This document shows, piece after piece, positions 6,090 to 6,741 of a stretch of DNA of 6,741 nucleotides (within the stretch, counting starts at the first letter, position 1; each line of letters opens with the position of its first letter). The DNA is from Sulfurospirillum arcachonense (GTDB lineage: Bacteria > Campylobacterota > Campylobacteria > Campylobacterales > Sulfurospirillaceae). A model generated the notes under the pieces. The model was given only the letters and a program-made list of their open reading frames with translations. It did not search any database and was not told the origin of the DNA. Position numbers and translations under genes: made by a program. The DNA lies in assembly GCA_015662785.1 (NCBI GenBank), contig DQTM01000063.1:1-6741 (forward strand), in the 5' to 3' direction.

Positions 6090-6618
6090 TACGGTTTTTG
6101 TTGCAGGCTACGGAAACTCAGAGCCAGAACATTGGCAAAGATTGTGGTTCAATGAAATAAAAGATGCTCATTGGGTAGAACAAAAAGAGTGGAACAATCC
6201 AAACAGAGATATATGGATAGAAGAGTTAGAAAACACACTTCTACATGTAAAGACACCAGTTCTTATAGTTGCTCATAGTATTGGGTGTCATACTGTTGTA
6301 GAATGGGTTAATAAGTACTATACAAATCAAAATATCATAGGAGCATTGTTTGTCGCTCCTCCGGATACAAATGCTGAGAGTTTCCCAAAAGAGATATTAG
6401 GTTTTGAAAATACACCGCTTGAAAAACTGCCGTTTAACTCTACATGTATACTTAGCAGTGATGACCCTTATTCTAGTATAGAAAAAGCGGAATTATTAGC
6501 CCAAAAGTGGGGAAGTAAGGTTTTTAAAGTTGGAACAAAAGGGCATATAAATTTAGCTTCAAAGCTTGGATATTGGGAAGAAGGAAGAGAAATTTTAAGG
6601 AACACTATGTTCTTTTAA
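6082..6618 (+). CDS. RBBP9/YdeN-family alpha/beta serine hydrolase
   Basis: The 178-residue protein fits the small Ser_hydrolase (RBBP9/YdeN) family of alpha/beta-hydrolases. The N-terminal strand and family motif V-F-V-A-G-Y-G-N-S-E-P-E-H-W-Q (5-19) are present, then the nucleophile elbow A-H-S66-I-G (64-68), the V-A-P-P-D strand end (91-95), an acid residue in S-S-D-D-P-Y (125-130, D128 likeliest), and the catalytic histidine in K-G-H155-I-N (153-157). A complete Ser-Asp-His triad is therefore visible. There is no signal peptide, so it is probably cytosolic. The substrate is not known; family members are esterases or amidases on small artificial substrates. The start ATG lies in the last codons of bioA (8-bp overlap) with its own ribosome site, so both are one transcription unit. 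A biotin-pathway role (the pimeloyl-ACP methyl ester esterase step, done elsewhere by BioH, BioG, BioK, BioJ or BioV) is a positional guess only; the family is also common without biotin genes. Confidence 0.88.
   Translation: MYSTVFVAGYGNSEPEHWQRLWFNEIKDAHWVEQKEWNNPNRDIWIEELENTLLHVKTPVLIVAHSIGCHTVVEWVNKYYTNQNIIGALFVAPPDTNAESFPKEILGFENTPLEKLPFNSTCILSSDDPYSSIEKAELLAQKWGSKVFKVGTKGHINLASKLGYWEEGREILRNTMFF
6597..6615 (+). terminator. Weak hairpin at the end of the bioA-hydrolase unit
   Basis: AAGGAACA (6597-6604) and TGTTCTTT (6608-6615) can form an 8-bp stem with one G-U pair and a 3-nt loop (CTA), overlapping the last hydrolase codons. The T-run is used in the stem; further T's occur at 6623-6628. 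It could be a poor terminator or chance in AT-rich DNA. No better candidate is visible before 6741. Confidence 0.2.
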
Positions 6619-6741
6619 AAGGTTTTTTAACAAATACCTCACAAAATGTTCTAATATCTGCCATATTCTTTTTAAAAACACATTTTATTTTTAAGGATTA
6701 TAGAGCATTTCTTAAAAAAGAGCTAAAAACATTACAAAATG

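Noticed and set aside
6597..6609. Good Shine-Dalgarno (AAGGA) 5 nt before ATG at 6607
   Set aside because: That ATG is an internal codon in the hydrolase frame, three codons before the stop, so it starts no new gene.
6616..6672. Minus-strand mini-frame M-A-D-I-R-T-F-C-E-V-F
   Set aside because: Only about 19 residues, with no ribosome site and no relation to the neighbours.
6573..6741. Plus-strand frame open to the window edge (possible TTG start at 6573), with K-D-Y-R-A-F-L-K-K-E-L-K near its end
   Set aside because: The end looks faintly like protein, but the middle is AT-rich noise, the TTG lacks a ribosome site, and the frame would overlap the hydrolase by 46 bp. Sequence beyond 6741 is needed to judge.
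1..6741. CRISPR array, tRNA/rRNA, IS ends, riboswitch or phage genes
   Set aside because: No direct repeats with spacers, no tRNA-like cloverleaf, no transposase or terminal repeats, and no known riboswitch motif were seen by eye.

Overview
The window looks like chromosomal DNA from a Campylobacterota (former Epsilonproteobacteria) bacterium, most likely a Sulfurimonas/Sulfurovum-type organism. This rests on three things: the AT-rich composition and A/T-ending codon preference; protein flavour (for example the W-M-Q-R-H-K-K start of the membrane-anchored SurA_N protein); and gene order. From memory, the arrangement bioA <-> PpiD-like - ftsA - ftsZ matches the Helicobacter pylori region HP0976-HP0979, and Campylobacter jejuni has a PpiD-like - ftsA - ftsZ run. 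The genus assignment is inference.

Layout. (1) Positions 1-669: remains of a + strand AAA-type ATPase with a C-terminal DUF4143 region. Only the C-terminal half is readable (91-669) and no ATPase domain precedes it, so it looks like a decayed accessory gene. (2) Positions 671-700: a perfect 12-bp inverted repeat lying between the convergent ends of that remnant and ftsZ, probably a shared terminator. (3) Positions 720-4681, minus strand: a tight division operon transcribed PpiD-like -> ftsA -> ftsZ. The PpiD-like stop abuts the TTG start of ftsA, and the ftsA stop lies inside the ftsZ Shine-Dalgarno. (4) Positions 4682-4781: a divergent promoter region with a consensus extended -10 for bioA. 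(5) Positions 4782-6618, plus strand: bioA (DAPA aminotransferase of biotin synthesis) overlapping by 8 bp a small RBBP9/YdeN-family serine hydrolase. (6) Positions 6619-6741: an AT-rich tail with no gene I can support.

How the genes fit together. FtsA and FtsZ are the membrane-anchor and polymer partners of the Z ring, and both interaction ends are intact: the FtsZ C-terminal peptide and the FtsA amphipathic helix. The upstream PpiD-like protein is a membrane-anchored periplasmic chaperone candidate that occupies the place ftsQ/divIB often has in other phyla. BioA makes 7,8-diaminononanoate. The co-translated hydrolase might serve biotin synthesis, but that is only a hypothesis from position.

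Most of the window is conserved housekeeping DNA. I do not see a new defence, mobile or RNA-based system. The items most worth a second look are the bioA-linked hydrolase, the PpiD-like protein without a recognisable parvulin core, and the headless ATPase remnant.
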